Part shown: positions 7,601 through 16,682 of the stretch, piece after piece | Position numbering within the stretch: the stretch's first letter is position 1 | How the letters are laid out: each line of letters opens with the position of its first letter | Assembly (NCBI GenBank): GCA_019163375.1 | Contig: JAFLKK010000001.1 | Coordinates: 124,283-188,282, forward strand | Reading direction: 5' to 3' | From: Paludibacter sp. | GTDB lineage: Bacteria; Bacteroidota; Bacteroidia; Bacteroidales; Paludibacteraceae | DNA length: 64,000 nt | The notes under the pieces: generated by a model | What the model saw: only the letters and a program-made list of their open reading frames with translations | Databases searched by the model: none | What the model was told of the DNA's origin: nothing | Program-made: the position numbers and the translations under genes

Positions 7601-10600
7601 GTTGGATATCGCGATGGGGTAGGTGTTGCCTCTTATCAATGGTATTCAAATGTAAGTAACGATACAAATTCAGGTTCCGCCATTGCCGGTGCAAATGCTG
7701 CATCTTATACGCCACCGGTTTTTACAAGCCCCGGTAGATTTTATTATTATGCAGTTGTAAATTTGGATGGTATTGGTTGCGGATACACCAAAAGTACATC
7801 AGCCGAGGTGAATGTAGTTGCTGATCCAATCGTGACAAACCAACCGATTACTTCTCAAACTTTATGTCAAAACTCACCCGCCGAAAGTCTAAACGTGCAA
7901 GTCAGCGGTGGAATTGGGGAATATGCTTACCAATGGTACAAAAACCTGACTAATAGTACCACTACAGGATCAATAGTTGACGGTGCCATAGCAGCAACTT
8001 ATTTGCCGTCTACTTCAACAGTTGGTACTGTCTATTACTATTGCGTAATAACTCAGCCCAATGGAGTCGCTTGTAGTGTAACAAGCGATCCAGCAGAGGT
8101 GATAGTAAACTTGGTGCCTACTATTGTCACTCAACCTCTATCGAGTACTATTTGCAAAAAAGAAGTGCCAACTCAGTTGTCAGTTGTTTGTATCAATGGA
8201 GTAGGAGCACCTCAGTATCAATGGTACTCTAATACTACAAATGATATTTCAGGGAGTATTATTTCCGGTGCGACTTCTGCTACTTTCAATCCACCGTATG
8301 TAGTGGCGGGAACTGTGTACTATTATTGTATTATCACTTACCCAACCGGTGGCTGTAGTGTGTTGACGTCTAATATCGCTAAGGTAACTATTCAACAATA
8401 TCCGGTTATTTCTTCTTTCACTAGATTGATTGGTAGTGGTACTAGTTTCTCGGTACAGCCAACTGACAATGCTACAGATACCGTTCCGGGTGGTACAACT
8501 TACACATGGGCAGCCCCGATTGTAGTACCTGCTAATTCTATTATGGGTGCTACGGCACAATCGCTTGGCCAGACGAATATAAGTCAGTTGCTGGACAATG
8601 TTACAAGATCAGCTGGTACAGTTACCTATACGGTTACTCCTCAGAATGGGGGATGCCCCGGTGCTGATTTTAAAGTTGTAGTAGAGGTGAGACCCATGTT
8701 GATTCCTAATGAAATAGTTAAGAATATAAGTTGCTTCGGAGAAATTGACGGTAGTATCACAACGAATATCGAAGGAGGAATTCCTCCTTACACTGTTTTG
8801 TGGACAGGGCCAAACGGATTTACATCTGCAGCGACTTCTCTTTCAGGCCTACCACAGGGTGATTATACATTGAAAATAACAGATAGTGGTAATAGTCTAC
8901 CTTTTATAAAAACGTATACTATCATTGAACCGGAAGAAATTAAACTTACAACGGACATTCATCGAAATGTTTCTTGCTTTGGTGCTGCCAATGGCGAAAT
9001 TGCTATTTCTGTAACCGGTGGAACAGGAGCCTATACTTACGCCTGGACGAAAGATAATGTGGGGTATGGGACTACCGATGATATTTCGAATTTAAGTCCG
9101 GGCAGCTATTTAGTAACAGTTAGTGATGCAAATAATTGTGGTCCAAAAACACTTGGATTTACGATTACAGAACCGAAACCGTTGAAGATTGATTTGATTT
9201 CTAAAACGGATGTGCTTTGCTTTGGCGATTCTACCGGTGCAGTTTCGCTGTCTGTTCAAGGAGGAACAAAAATAGAGATAACGCCCGGTGTTTTTGATTA
9301 TAAATATGTCTGGACCGGACCAAAAGGATTCACGAGTACAAGTCAGAATTTAGAACATCTCTTTGCGGGCATGTACAACCTGAAAATGACGGATAAACAG
9401 GGTTGCGAATTGACTTTTGCTGTGAGCATAACACAGCAGTCGGAAATAATAATAAAAGCTACTACCAATCCGATTACCTGTTCTGGAGCTAATAATGGCT
9501 CTATTAAGATAGAGGTTACAGGTGGTGTGCCGCCTTATCAGACCCAGTGGAATAATTTGGCTACCGGTGAGTTGCAGGATAATTTATCGGCAGGCGATTA
9601 TATCGTGACAGTTATCGATGCATTAAGTTGTTCAAAAAGTATCAAAGCAACTATTCCTGAAGCTCCCATTTTTAAAATAACCCCTGTGATAAAACAAATA
9701 TCTTGTTTTGGTGCACATAACGGAAGTATAACCTTGAATTATATTGGAGATAGCAAACTGTCAAAATTGCTATGGTCGGATGGGTCAACTTCAGGGGCTA
9801 CGCGTAATAATTTAGGTCCCGGTACTTATACAGTAACTATTAATGATGGTAGTCCTTGTATTATCAATAAAACATTTGTAATTCTTGAACCTCAACCAAT
9901 AGTTCTTTCGGCAAATGTGACACATGCGCTTAATTGTAATAATACAAAAAGTGCCGCAATAGATTTGACAGTCACAGGCGGTACTCCACCCTATAATTAT
10001 TCTTGGTCTAATGGTGCTAAAACCGAAGACTTGAGCAATATCACAGCGGGTAATTATTTGGTGACAGTTACCGATGTAAATACTTGTGTGCAAACAGCCC
10101 AGTACATTGTAACCAGACCGGCACCAATAACAATTGCAGTAAATACTGTGTCCGATTTTGATTGCGTATCACAGATTTTATCTAAGATTTCTACAGCTAA
10201 AGTTACTGGCGGTGTACCACCCTATACTCTTACATGGTCGAGTGGAAAGATAAGTGGTGCTAATAATGAAATTATGCAAACTGCTCAAAATAGTCTGGTG
10301 ATTATTGATGTTGTAGATGCTCTAGGTTGTAGCAGCAATTATACATTTAAGGTAGATGTTCCAACCATTGGCATTGATTACCAATTGATGGATTGTAATG
10401 CGCATAGCTACCAGTATAACGCACTCGTACCAGACGATAAACAAACATATAGTTATGCATGGGACTTTGGAGATGGCACAAGTTCGACGTTGAAAAAACC
10501 GATGCATGCCTTTACAACTTTAGGTAATCACACTGTGAAGTTGGCTCTGAATAATTCTATCTGTACGAGCATTTTTACAGAAATCATTACAGTTGAAGCA

Positions 10601-11293
10601 TCACCGGTTTTAAGTCTGGATAAAGATCCTGTCATGTGTGAGGGAGATTCCATGGTGCTGCGGGCATCTGGTGCATATACTTATCGTTGGAGCGATGGGT
10701 CGATAGTAGATAGTCTGTTGATAAAAAGAGCTGGCGATTATACCGTAATTGGTTATTCAAAAGCAGGTTGCACTGATACCCTGAATTTCAAAGTAACTTA
10801 CTACGATTTGTATAATTATACTATCCAAACCGATAAAGTAGAAACAAGCAGCGATGAATCGCCAATACATATCTGGACGGAAGCTATTCCTTTCTCGCAG
10901 TACTACTGGGATTTTGGGGATGGAAATACCGCCGAAGGAGTTGATCAGAGCCATAAATACGATAGAAATCAGATAGGTCATTTTGATGTAAAACTTAAAG
11001 TCATAAATCCGAATGGATGTGTAGAGTATGCAACGAAGCGCATTTGGGTGCTAAACAAATCTACTGTAAATACATTTAGCCCGAATAATGATGGAATAAA
11101 TGATGTATTCATGAAAGGTTGGCATCTTCAGATATTTAATAGAAATGGTGTGTTTTTATACGAAGGAAAAGACGGATGGGACGGAAAATATAATGGTCAG
11201 ACTGTGAAAAATGATACCTATTTCTACGTGTTGTTTTATGAATCGGAAACAGGAACCAAAACCAAAACAGGCTACATTACAGTAATGTGGTAA
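4637..11293 (+). CDS. Giant Ig/PKD/SprB-repeat T9SS type B cargo protein, 5'-truncated
   Basis: About 2,200 residues without signal peptide or proper start (first possible start is a TTG at 4706; residue numbers count from there). Order of domains: about nine PKD-like modules (1-840) with the recurring W(T/S)N..P.IGLA and FTITVNPTP motifs; four Ig-like modules (850-1230, YQWYSN and YYYC motifs); one more PKD-like module; about seven SprB repeats (1340-1850, SCFGxxxGSI and GGxPPYxxxW); two PKD domains (FGDG near 1918 and 2068); and a C-terminal gliding-type domain from about 2120 (FSPNNDGINDVF). The last directs export through the type IX system and surface attachment. porP/sprF follows after 14 bases, the usual partner pairing. 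The intact protein would be a cell-surface adhesin or gliding-type filament; without a signal peptide this copy should not be secreted. Confidence 0.85.
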   Translation, partial: GTNGTVKYTITPTNNGCSGVSKELVVTVYPKLEVHPFVPISLCNNTPFTAAPFISDVSVATFSWANDNQSIGLGETGIGNLPTFTPSNTGTVPMVANVTVTPKNNICSGEPFTFEIYVNPTPTVADVTSFVKCAGDQSGVISFSGTVSGSVYKWTNDNPNIGLALSGEGNISSLPLINNSTTVQVATIMVTPTYTNKGTTCNGAPKTFTITVNPIAQVTQPINHTICNGGSTSNIIFTTLNVGGTTTYNWTNNDPSIGLAAGGSGDIPAFAVINAGNAPKTATVTVTPTFTNGVVSCSGATKIFFITVNPTPSVLPLSNKEFCDAVTTSAIVFDTPVTTTVCTWTNSNPAIGLAATGTGNIPAFTATNPTANPITATIEVTPTAYTCTGVKQSFTITVNPTIKTVLSSPTQTICSGESTAAVTLSSASASVSYNWQALSSPGVLVPVSSGSTNTIPTQLLINTSALPVNVVFETTATLTDGTGCIGPKSIHTITVNPKATIGTISTTICSGGTFSVTPIAGTGNIIPTGTTYTWSEPTINTPGAITGGTAQSVAQSVIGGTLTNVSSAIATATYSVTPMSGSCAGVPFEVVVTVNPTPTVNSVSDRVYCAGEASTQIDFAGDVVGSSFDWTCDNTNIGLVSSGTDKVLSFTTTNSTNSPIIATITVTPKANGCVGVAKQFTITVNPRPVITTSLNNITLCNATPSVGIPLSGNVSGTSFDWTNDAPVIGLAASGTGNISGFTAVNNGLIPIIATVTVTPKANGCEGTPKTYTIRVNPTPTVDAVATQELCSGFMTNAINFTGNIGTTTYNWTNSNPTIGLAASGFGDIPSFTAINNGNAAATATIAVTPTLNGCSGTPVIFTITVNPSPAFTAQPISNSICKDGALPALSVAFKNGTGTASYQWFSNVDNNTTTGTAIPLATSSTYTPSSNTVGTKYYYCEVSFSSGGCAHLVSTAANITINALPTMSLEPLATQSLCVGGTIPTPLTVGYRDGVGVASYQWYSNVSNDTNSGSAIAGANAASYTPPVFTSPGRFYYYAVVNLDGIGCGYTKSTSAEVNVVADPIVTNQPITSQTLCQNSPAESLNVQVSGGIGEYAYQWYKNLTNSTTTGSIVDGAIAATYLPSTSTVGTVYYYCVITQPNGVACSVTSDPAEVIVNLVPTIVTQPLSSTICKKEVPTQLSVVCINGVGAPQYQWYSNTTNDISGSIISGATSATFNPPYVVAGTVYYYCIITYPTGGCSVLTSNIAKVTIQQYPVISSFTRLIGSGTSFSVQPTDNATDTVPGGTTYTWAAPIVVPANSIMGATAQSLGQTNISQLLDNVTRSAGTVTYTVTPQNGGCPGADFKVVVEVRPMLIPNEIVKNISCFGEIDGSITTNIEGGIPPYTVLWTGPNGFTSAATSLSGLPQGDYTLKITDSGNSLPFIKTYTIIEPEEIKLTTDIHRNVSCFGAANGEIAISVTGGTGAYTYAWTKDNVGYGTTDDISNLSPGSYLVTVSDANNCGPKTLGFTITEPKPLKIDLISKTDVLCFGDSTGAVSLSVQGGTKIEITPGVFDYKYVWTGPKGFTSTSQNLEHLFAGMYNLKMTDKQGCELTFAVSITQQSEIIIKATTNPITCSGANNGSIKIEVTGGVPPYQTQWNNLATGELQDNLSAGDYIVTVIDALSCSKSIKATIPEAPIFKITPVIKQISCFGAHNGSITLNYIGDSKLSKLLWSDGSTSGATRNNLGPGTYTVTINDGSPCIINKTFVILEPQPIVLSANVTHALNCNNTKSAAIDLTVTGGTPPYNYSWSNGAKTEDLSNITAGNYLVTVTDVNTCVQTAQYIVTRPAPITIAVNTVSDFDCVSQILSKISTAKVTGGVPPYTLTWSSGKISGANNEIMQTAQNSLVIIDVVDALGCSSNYTFKVDVPTIGIDYQLMDCNAHSYQYNALVPDDKQTYSYAWDFGDGTSSTLKKPMHAFTTLGNHTVKLALNNSICTSIFTEIITVEASPVLSLDKDPVMCEGDSMVLRASGAYTYRWSDGSIVDSLLIKRAGDYTVIGYSKAGCTDTLNFKVTYYDLYNYTIQTDKVETSSDESPIHIWTEAIPFSQYYWDFGDGNTAEGVDQSHKYDRNQIGHFDVKLKVINPNGCVEYATKRIWVLNKSTVNTFSPNNDGINDVFMKGWHLQIFNRNGVFLYEGKDGWDGKYNGQTVKNDTYFYVLFYESETGTKTKTGYITVMW

Positions 11294-11307
11294 TTTGAAT
11301 AATCAAA

Positions 11308-12213
11308 ATGAACAGACTTTTATTTTTCATCCTTTTAATTTGTACATTTCAATTGACCAGTGGTCAGTCGAATACTCGTATGAATAATTACTGGGATAAT
11401 ACCTATTATATCAATCCTGCTGCGGTAAATAGCAAATATGCTGCTGTGGTTAGCGTTGTTGCCCGAAAGCAATGGTTTGGTGTCGATGGGGCGCCTACTA
11501 CTTTTTTTGCTTCCGGTACCACTTATATTGATAACCTTCAAACGCAATTTGGAGTTAAGGCTTTTGCTGACGAAATAGGATATACCCGGGTTTCTAATTT
11601 TTCACTATCGTATGCCTATTCGGTAATTTTAAATTCCGATTATCGACTTAATTTAGGGGTGGCAGGCAGTTATCAGAATTTATCTTATAATCAGGATGAA
11701 GTTGATGCTTTAACGCCTGATGATCCCGCTTCTTTTACCCGCATGAATAAAACCAGTAACTATAATTGTGACTTGGGTGCTGAGATAAAAAATAAAACGT
11801 TGACGCTCGGTATTTCAGCTCAGAATATCTTTTCTTCATTCTTTGATGAAAATAAATTACAAAACAACACCAACTTTTTATATGCAAAATACAGAAAGAT
11901 GACTAAAGAGCCTGTAAATGTTGGTTTTGGTGCTGCTGCAATTCAATATAATTCAATTCTTCAGATGGAATTTAATATCACCTCTTATTTTAATTATAAC
12001 AAAGTCCCTGACTTTTTCCAGGCTGGATTATTCTATAGAACACGAACAGAAATGGGTGGAATTTTGGGAATGAACCTGAATGACGCGCTGCACTTATATT
12101 ATAGCTACGATTTTAATGTGGCAGGGATAAGACGAGGTAATACCGGATCGCATGAAATAATGCTTGTTTACACTTTCGAGAAATCACCCAGATGTACTAC
12201 TTGCGAGCAGTGA
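11308..12213 (+). CDS. Type IX secretion system membrane protein, PorP/SprF family
   Basis: A 301-residue protein with an N-terminal signal peptide (MNRLLFFILLICTFQLTSGQ) and the family start motif YWDNTYYINPAAVNS, followed by RKQWFGVDGAPTTFFASG and alternating aromatic beta strands ending in a LVYTFEK-like strand. PorP/SprF proteins are outer-membrane beta barrels that hold type B cargo proteins at the surface; they are usually encoded directly after such a cargo gene, exactly as here. Length is normal and the gene is intact. It was probably transcribed with the cargo gene from a promoter now lost with that gene's 5' end, so its present expression is uncertain. Confidence 0.85.
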   Translation: MNRLLFFILLICTFQLTSGQSNTRMNNYWDNTYYINPAAVNSKYAAVVSVVARKQWFGVDGAPTTFFASGTTYIDNLQTQFGVKAFADEIGYTRVSNFSLSYAYSVILNSDYRLNLGVAGSYQNLSYNQDEVDALTPDDPASFTRMNKTSNYNCDLGAEIKNKTLTLGISAQNIFSSFFDENKLQNNTNFLYAKYRKMTKEPVNVGFGAAAIQYNSILQMEFNITSYFNYNKVPDFFQAGLFYRTRTEMGGILGMNLNDALHLYYSYDFNVAGIRRGNTGSHEIMLVYTFEKSPRCTTCEQ

Positions 12214-12246
12214 TATTTTGTTGATTAAGTACTTTGTACAAACAAT

Positions 12247-12278
12247 ACAGGGCTGATTCCATATAGAATCAGCCCTGT
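12247..12278. terminator. Bidirectional terminator hairpin between porP and metY
   Basis: ACAGGGCTGATTC and GAATCAGCCCTGT form a perfect 13-bp stem with a 6-base loop, placed between two convergent genes. T-runs are weak on both sides. The following 12280-12328 is low-complexity TTTAATCTTTGTTC-like sequence. Confidence 0.75.
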
Positions 12279-12328
12279 TATCTTTAATCTTTAATCTTTG
12301 TTCTTTTGTCTTCGATCTTTGTTCTCAA

Positions 12329-13681
<1,353 letters not shown>

Positions 13682-13922
13682 TTACCTTGATTTCAAACCA
13701 TGTAAATATTTTATTTATTTCAGAAGTAAGGAGTAAGAGCAAAGACGCAAGCAACTTGTTTGTCTGCTTCAGTCTTATTGTTGGTTCTCCTTATTTATGT
13801 TTGTTTTAGTTGTAATCTTAGAGGAAGAGGTAAATTTTGTTTTCAAAATAGTTGAGTTGCGGATTATTGCTTCTCTCTTCTTAATAGGAACAAATTGCTT
13901 ACCTCTTGCCTCTTACTTCTGC

Positions 13923-14870
13923 TTAGAGTGGATATTCTTCAAATGCATAAAGCAATGTTGACAAATAACGTTCGCCGGTGTCAGGCAATAAAGTAACAAT
14001 TACTTTTCCTTTGTTTTCGGGGCGTTGAGCCAGGATGGTAGCTGCATAAGCAGCTGCACCGGATGAAATTCCGACTAGTAATCCTTCTTCCTGAGCCAAT
14101 TGGCGTGCAGTAAGGATAGCATTATCATTACTTACCTGAAGCACTTCATCAACTACACTTGCATCGTAATTTTTAGGAATAAATCCTGCGCCAATACCTT
14201 GTATTTTGTGAGGTCCCGGTGCTCCGCCCGAAAGTACGGGAGAATCGGCAGGTTCTACAGCCACGATTTTTACGTTTGGATTTTTTTCTTTCAAATAAGC
14301 ACCCACACCACTAACTGTACCACCGGTACCCACACCTGCTACAAAAATGTCAACTTTACCATCTGTATCATTCCAAATTTCCGGACCGGTAGTTGCTTTA
14401 TGAACTTTAGGGTTCGATGCATTCTCAAATTGTTGAGGAAGGAATGAGTTTGCATTCGCTTCGTTTAGTTCCAATGCTTTTGCAATTGCACCTTTCATAC
14501 CTGTTGCACCCGGAGTTAATACCAGGTTAGCACCAAATGCTTTTAGTAGGTTGCGGCGCTCCACGCTCATGGTTTCGGGCATGGTAAGTGTCAGCTTATA
14601 TCCTTTGATAGCGGCAACCATAGCAAGTCCTATACCGGTGTTTCCACTTGTAGGTTCTATAATTTCAGTACCCGGTTTCAAGATTCCTGCTGCTTCGGCG
14701 TCTTCAATCATTGCCAAAGCAATACGTTCTTTAACGCAACCTGCCGGGTTGAACGATTCTAATTTTGCGATTACAGTTGCTTCTAATCCTTTTTTTGCAC
14801 TGTAGTTGGAAAGTTGTACTAGCGGAGTGTTGCCTATCAATTCTGTTAGGCTTTTTGCAATTTTTGCCAT
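13923..14870 (-). CDS. cysK: Cysteine synthase A (O-acetylserine sulfhydrylase)
   Basis: A 315-residue fold-type II PLP enzyme. The N terminus has [13 protein letters not shown], the PLP lysine lies in [11 protein letters not shown] (most homologues read GSVKDR), then [11 protein letters not shown], the phosphate-binding [11 protein letters not shown] and the C-terminal [12 protein letters not shown]. It condenses O-acetylserine with sulfide to cysteine. It precedes metY on the same strand. A full promoter lies upstream (-7 TATCTTTG, -33 TTG), with ATACC/GGTAT half-sites about 50-70 bases further up, suggesting control by an unidentified dimeric regulator, plausibly of sulfur supply. Confidence 0.93.
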   Translation of the reverse strand: MAKIAKSLTELIGNTPLVQLSNYSAKKGLEATVIAKLESFNPAGCVKERIALAMIEDAEAAGILKPGTEIIEPTSGNTGIGLAMVAAIKGYKLTLTMPETMSVERRNLLKAFGANLVLTPGATGMKGAIAKALELNEANANSFLPQQFENASNPKVHKATTGPEIWNDTDGKVDIFVAGVGTGGTVSGVGAYLKEKNPNVKIVAVEPADSPVLSGGAPGPHKIQGIGAGFIPKNYDASVVDEVLQVSNDNAILTARQLAQEEGLLVGISSGAAAYAATILAQRPENKGKVIVTLLPDTGERYLSTLLYAFEEYPL

Positions 14871-14909
14871 GACAATAAATTTTTATGGGTTTGTTTGTTT
14901 TTTATGATG

Positions 14910-14940
14910 CAAAGATATAGTAGAACTCACATGTTCACAA
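14910..14940 (-). promoter_or_regulatory. cysK promoter
   Basis: On the minus strand TATCTTTG (14910-14917) is preceded by TTG (14938-14940) with 20 bases between, matching the Bacteroidota consensus. Confidence 0.6.
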
Positions 14941-14952
14941 TCGCAAAGTTAC

Positions 14953-14981
14953 GGTATTTTTATATACCATGTTTATGGTAT
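14953..14981. promoter_or_regulatory. Overlapping GGTAT/ATACC half-sites upstream of cysK
   Basis: Three alternating half-sites occur: GGTAT at 14953, ATACC at 14964 and GGTAT at 14977. The last two are the core of a perfect inverted repeat, ATACCAT-GTTT-ATGGTAT. The position, upstream of the -33 element, suits an activator. The binding protein is unknown. Confidence 0.4.
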
Positions 14982-14999
14982 GAAATAATAAGGCTTATA

Positions 15000-15261
15000 A
15001 AATACGCGGAAATATCTCAGGTTTAGAGGCAGTATTGCGGCAACATTGCGGGATGATTTCGGGGTCTGCTTTATTTCCTCGGTATAACAACGGAGCTGTT
15101 TTCGGGTATGCCGGCGGATGCATTGCAAAACTGCGGGGACACTTCCGGCGCGCCGGAAGCGTATTGCAAAACTGCGGGAAGGTTTCAGGCGTGCCGGAAG
15201 TCATGTTGCAAAACTGCGGGAACGTTTCGGGCGTGCCGGAAGTGTTCCCGCAGTTTTGCAA
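15000..15261. repeat. GC-rich array of degenerate ~41-bp palindromic repeats
   Basis: About six units follow one another. The last three start at 15123, 15164 and 15206 (TTGCAAAACTGCGGG, then a palindrome-like core and GTGCCGGAAGT) and are nearly identical; the leftward units are progressively diverged. The unit at 15123 contains a perfect 18-base palindrome at 15142-15159. The array ends with an 18-base perfect inverted copy: 15206-15223 pairs with 15244-15261. The stretch is visibly richer in G and C than its surroundings and several frames stay open through it, which is a by-product of the repeat and not a gene. Confidence 0.75.
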
Positions 15262-15352
15262 CAACTAAAAAAGTTCACCAAATTATTCCCTCAGATGCTG
15301 AAGTTGATAATCTAGTATTTCTTTGTTGTTAGATGTAATGCCAAGTTGTAAG

Positions 15353-15769
15353 TTAACGGCGCAATTTAAAAACCACCAATTGTTTGAGGTCGTCCATGTG
15401 CAGGGGACTCTTTATTTCTATACGCAACGGGCGTCCTTCCACATACACAGGGGCATTGCTAAGTTCGTCTTTGATAAATGCAGGGAGCTTACTTTCCATA
15501 ATTGCCTCGTAGGGTTTTTCGCCAAAGGCAAAGGCTACATTGAAATAGCCGTTTTCAGGTCCAACAAAAACCACATTCCGTTTTTTGTTGAACAACTTTA
15601 ACGACCAACCGTACTTATTACCGTAGTATTTCCACTCTGGTCGGCATTCGCCAAATTCAGTTTCAATAAAGTGTATCAGTTCATCCAGCAAAACCTTCGT
15701 TTCGCCCAAAGCTCCTGCCAACATATCGTCGGTAGGTTGCTGCAATTTGTCGTTGAAGTAGGTTGACAT
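15353..15769 (-). CDS. DUF3788 family protein
   Basis: A 138-residue cytoplasmic protein of the DUF3788 family: conserved are the N-terminal region around LLDELIHFI, the ECRPEWKYYGNKYGWSLK core and a GPENGYFNVAFAFGEK strand pair. The family has no established function; the fold resembles small YdhG/DUF1801-type proteins. It starts 4 bases after the stop of the PNPOx-like gene on the same strand, so the two are co-transcribed. No signal peptide or membrane segment is present. Confidence 0.75.
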   Translation of the reverse strand: MSTYFNDKLQQPTDDMLAGALGETKVLLDELIHFIETEFGECRPEWKYYGNKYGWSLKLFNKKRNVVFVGPENGYFNVAFAFGEKPYEAIMESKLPAFIKDELSNAPVYVEGRPLRIEIKSPLHMDDLKQLVVFKLRR

Positions 15770-15773
15770 ACTA

Positions 15774-16196
15774 TCAGAATTTAATGTATTCTTTGGGCTT
15801 TAAATTATTTTCCATTGTCCAGAAATTAGCTTGGCCGTGTGCAATCCGAAACAGAACCAAGCCCGGACTATCTACCGTCATTCCAAAACCCTTCAGAAAT
15901 GGGCGGTCATTCAATGCTTTTTCTTTAAAAGAGCGGTCGTGAAGAAATTCTACCGACCCCGAAATACGCAGCATGGTGCCTATCATGCCCTCGTGATGAT
16001 AAAAGCAAACCTCCGTTTTGGGGTTTATTTCCAATTGATGCGGAAATTCTTTTACAGAGGCGGTTTGAAAATAGAAACCGGTCTCGTCGGCAAACCAAAA
16101 ACCCAGCGCGCGAACACGCGGTTGGTCATTTTCTACTGTTGCCACATAGCAAATCGGGTTCTCATTAGTAAATTTGATGCAATCTTGAATAGTCAT
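15774..16196 (-). CDS. Pyridoxamine 5'-phosphate oxidase-like flavin/heme-binding protein
   Basis: A 140-residue split-barrel protein: PICYVATVENDQPRVRALGFWF is the first strand pair of the PNPOx-like fold, followed by the FYFQTASVKEFPHQLEINPKTEVCFYH segment usual in these small FMN-binding proteins. Members bind FMN, F420 or heme and mostly have no known substrate; true PdxH is longer and has extra PLP-binding motifs, so this is not the vitamin B6 enzyme. It forms a two-gene unit with the DUF3788 gene. Confidence 0.75.
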   Translation of the reverse strand: MTIQDCIKFTNENPICYVATVENDQPRVRALGFWFADETGFYFQTASVKEFPHQLEINPKTEVCFYHHEGMIGTMLRISGSVEFLHDRSFKEKALNDRPFLKGFGMTVDSPGLVLFRIAHGQANFWTMENNLKPKEYIKF

Positions 16197-16682
16197 AATT
16201 ATATGTATGTTAGGATTCTTTTTGTTCTATGGTTAGACAGACTGAATTGTTCGAACATTATTTTATGTTCTGAAATCATGTAATAGATAACTGTTAAACA
16301 ATAAATTTATTGAAACTTAGTGTTTCTTTGGGTATTGCTCTGTTGGTGTTTCTACGATTTTGTTTTCAGTGCTTGTAGATATATTGCTTTATCTTTCATT
16401 TTATTATATGATGTTACACAAATCTTGAAAATGTAGTTTCAAATATGTGTGGTTTGATAATAAGGAAAATAAATAATTATTTGATCGGGACTGATCGAAA
16501 GAAATTCCCCGTGACTGAGGGTCTTGGGTTATATGTTAGCTGACCTTTAAGGTGTTGCAAATATAATTGATTTTTTTTAATAAACGAAATATTATTCAAT
16601 AATAAACAACAACGGCTTCATTCATTGCCTTATAATGTGCAGATGAAGTGAAGCCGTTGCTAAAATGGTAAGATTCGAAGAT
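16197..16682. other. Intergenic region, no gene; possible long leader of the PNPOx-like gene
   Basis: No open frame or RNA gene could be supported. On the minus strand TATATTTG at 16558-16565 is an exact -7 match about 360 bases upstream of the PNPOx-like gene, so a long leader is possible. An inverted repeat GAACAT-TATTTT-ATGTTC lies near 16253-16270. A terminator for the ABC-F gene occupies the right end. Confidence 0.35.
16610..16659 (-). terminator. Terminator of the ABC-F gene
   Basis: CAACGGCTTCA (16610-16620) pairs perfectly with TGAAGCCGTTG (16649-16659), with further pairing inside. It lies 24 bases after the ABC-F stop, with T-rich sequence following on the minus strand. Confidence 0.6.

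Noticed and set aside
5377-10981. Several minus-strand open frames inside the T9SS cargo gene
   Set aside because: They are antisense shadows of the repeat modules and show no protein family features.
15000-15261. CRISPR array
   Set aside because: Units are contiguous and diverge gradually; there are no unique spacers of constant length and no cas genes nearby.
14995-15264. 89-codon minus-strand open frame with repeating PETFPQFCN peptide
   Set aside because: Its coding look is caused by the tandem DNA repeat; several other frames are open over the same stretch and unit lengths of 41 and 42 do not keep one frame.
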